Shown here piece after piece: positions 7,432 to 8,141 of a DNA stretch of 8,141 nt; position 1 is the stretch's first letter, and each line of letters starts with the position of its first letter. The translations under genes were made by a program, and so were the position numbers. Under the pieces are notes generated by a model, which saw nothing but the letters and a program-made list of their open reading frames with translations, was not told where the DNA came from and did no database searches. Location of the stretch: NCBI GenBank assembly GCA_013204195.1, contig JABMOJ010000591.1, forward strand, positions 1 through 8,141, given 5' to 3'. This stretch comes from SAR86 cluster bacterium (GTDB lineage: Bacteria; Pseudomonadota; Gammaproteobacteria; Pseudomonadales; Azotimanducaceae).

Positions 7432-7517
7432 TCAATCACCCTAGCCAGTCCACTGCCCGGTCCTGTCACACAGCGCAATGAGCGGGGCCCGATTCACGCA
7501 GCCTGTTATCACGCCCC

Positions 7518-7556
7518 CTGCTCACAACACCTGTTCACAACACCTGTTCACAACAC
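7518..7556. repeat. Three tandem 13-bp repeats, CTGTTCACAACAC
   Basis: Copies lie at 7518-7530 (one mismatch, CTGCTCACAACAC), 7531-7543 and 7544-7556 (both exact). A looser relative, CTGTTATCACG, starts at 7503. The array ends about 52 bp before the candidate -35 of the agmatinase gene, so it could be a regulator-binding array or simply a slippage repeat. Confidence 0.9.
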
Positions 7557-7608
7557 CAATGATCACGAGTAAAAAGCACGAGCAACCTTGCGACTTACGT
7601 CATAGCAT

Positions 7609-7637
7609 TTGACCCGAACACTCGGTCAGTCCAAAAT
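7609..7637 (+). promoter_or_regulatory. Candidate sigma70 promoter for the agmatinase gene
   Basis: TTGACC (7609-7614; five of six -35 positions) and CAAAAT (7632-7637; four of six -10 positions) are separated by 17 bp. Transcription would begin near 7644, about 25 nt before the ATG. The match is moderate and position-appropriate, but unproven. Confidence 0.35.
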
Positions 7638-7668
7638 CGGCGCCCATCAGTCATCACAGGCCAGGCCC

Positions 7669-8141
7669 ATGAATCAGCAGAACCCGAAACGCCAGCGATT
7701 TATCGAGCACGTTCAGGGTGGCAACACGTTTGCCGGCGAGTTATCGTTCCTGCGGCGCAAATACACCCAGGATATCGACGGCGCAGATGTCGTCATCTCT
7801 GGCATTCCCTTTGATTCGGCCACCACCTTTCGGCCCGGTGCACGCCTGGGCCCGCAGGCCATCCGCGCCGCTTCGGTGCAGCTCGCAGAACTCATCGGTC
7901 GAGCGTTTCCCTTTGGCATCAACCCAGTCGAGGTTCTGGCTGTGGCTGACTACGGCGACTGCCTACTCGACTCGGGTTACCCGCAGCACCTGGTAGAAAC
8001 CGTTGAGGCGCATGCGCGGCTGCTCATCAGCAGCGGTGCCTTGATGGTCACCCTGGGCGGCGATCACTTTGTCACTTACCCGCTATTGCGGGCTCACGCG
8101 GAAAAATATGGTCCTGTGGCTCTGGTTCACTTCGATGCCCA
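7669..8141 (+). CDS. speB: SpeB-like agmatinase, ureohydrolase family (3' truncated by window edge)
   Basis: Only the first 157 codons are present; the frame runs off the window open. Ureohydrolases use two Mn(II) ions to cleave guanidino groups; agmatinase converts agmatine to putrescine and urea. Family features are GIPFDSATTFRPGARLGPQA (residues 45-64, the early ureohydrolase core), ADYGDC (92-97), GGDHFVTYPLLRAHAEKYG (130-148) and ALVHFDA (151-157). H133 and D156 are expected metal ligands. The GGDHFVT(Y/L)PLLRAHA and ALVHFDA segments closely resemble E. coli SpeB as I recall it, which favours agmatinase over arginase. The remaining metal-binding motifs lie beyond the edge, so guanidinobutyrase or another guanidino-acid hydrolase cannot be excluded. 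ATG at 7669 has a modest ACAGG at 7656-7660, 8 nt upstream. It probably has its own promoter after the repeats and is not part of the asmA operon. Confidence 0.88.
   Translation, partial: MNQQNPKRQRFIEHVQGGNTFAGELSFLRRKYTQDIDGADVVISGIPFDSATTFRPGARLGPQAIRAASVQLAELIGRAFPFGINPVEVLAVADYGDCLLDSGYPQHLVETVEAHARLLISSGALMVTLGGDHFVTYPLLRAHAEKYGPVALVHFDA

Larger units (their letters stand above)
7432..7668. other. Intergenic control region before the agmatinase gene
   Basis: This 237-bp gap contains three tandem 13-bp repeats (7518-7556) and a weak sigma70-like promoter (7609-7637). I see no clear hairpin plus T-run terminator for the upstream operon. The sequence is rich in short C/A-biased words such as CACAACACC and shows no convincing ORF. 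Confidence 0.6.

Noticed and set aside
7518..7556. DnaA-box cluster, because each unit contains CTGTTCACA
   Set aside because: Each unit differs from TTATNCACA at two fixed positions, there is no AT-rich unwinding region, and no dnaA, dnaN or gidA gene is nearby.

Overview
This window looks like ordinary chromosome from a gammaproteobacterium, possibly a marine or Pseudomonas-related lineage, with moderately high GC. The strongest clue is the gene order asmA - mutY - yggX, a conserved gammaproteobacterial cluster. The lineage is an inference from gene order and protein similarity. I see no insertion sequence, CRISPR array, tRNA, rRNA or phage gene.

Layout: (1) 1-1551, plus strand, is the 3' part of a SdsA1/YjcS-type alkyl sulfatase whose first ~138 residues lie outside the window. 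(2) 1577-2971, minus strand, converges on it with a 25-bp gap and encodes an adrenodoxin-reductase-type ferredoxin-NADP+ reductase. (3) 2972-3358 is a 387-bp divergent intergenic region that I read as regulatory; it holds a candidate extended -10 promoter flanked by an 11-bp direct repeat. (4) 3359-7431, plus strand, is a likely four-gene operon: asmA, mutY (overlapping asmA by 4 bp), yggX, and a DUF938 SAM-dependent methyltransferase. (5) 7432-7668 is a control region with three tandem 13-bp repeats and a weak sigma70-like promoter. (6) 7669 to the end is the 5' part of a SpeB-like agmatinase.

The operon combines envelope lipid homeostasis (AsmA), repair of oxidised-guanine mispairs (MutY, a 4Fe-4S enzyme), and iron handling or Fe-S protection under oxidative stress (YggX). 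MutY and YggX share an oxidative-damage theme. The flanking genes are metabolic: sulfate-ester cleavage, NADPH/ferredoxin electron transfer, and agmatine breakdown to putrescine and urea.

No new system is evident. The points most worth checking are: the methyltransferase has no ATG/GTG/TTG upstream of its SAM-binding motif, although an ATC lies where family members start; asmA contains a perfect 16-bp inverted repeat; and tandem 13-bp repeats lie upstream of the agmatinase gene.
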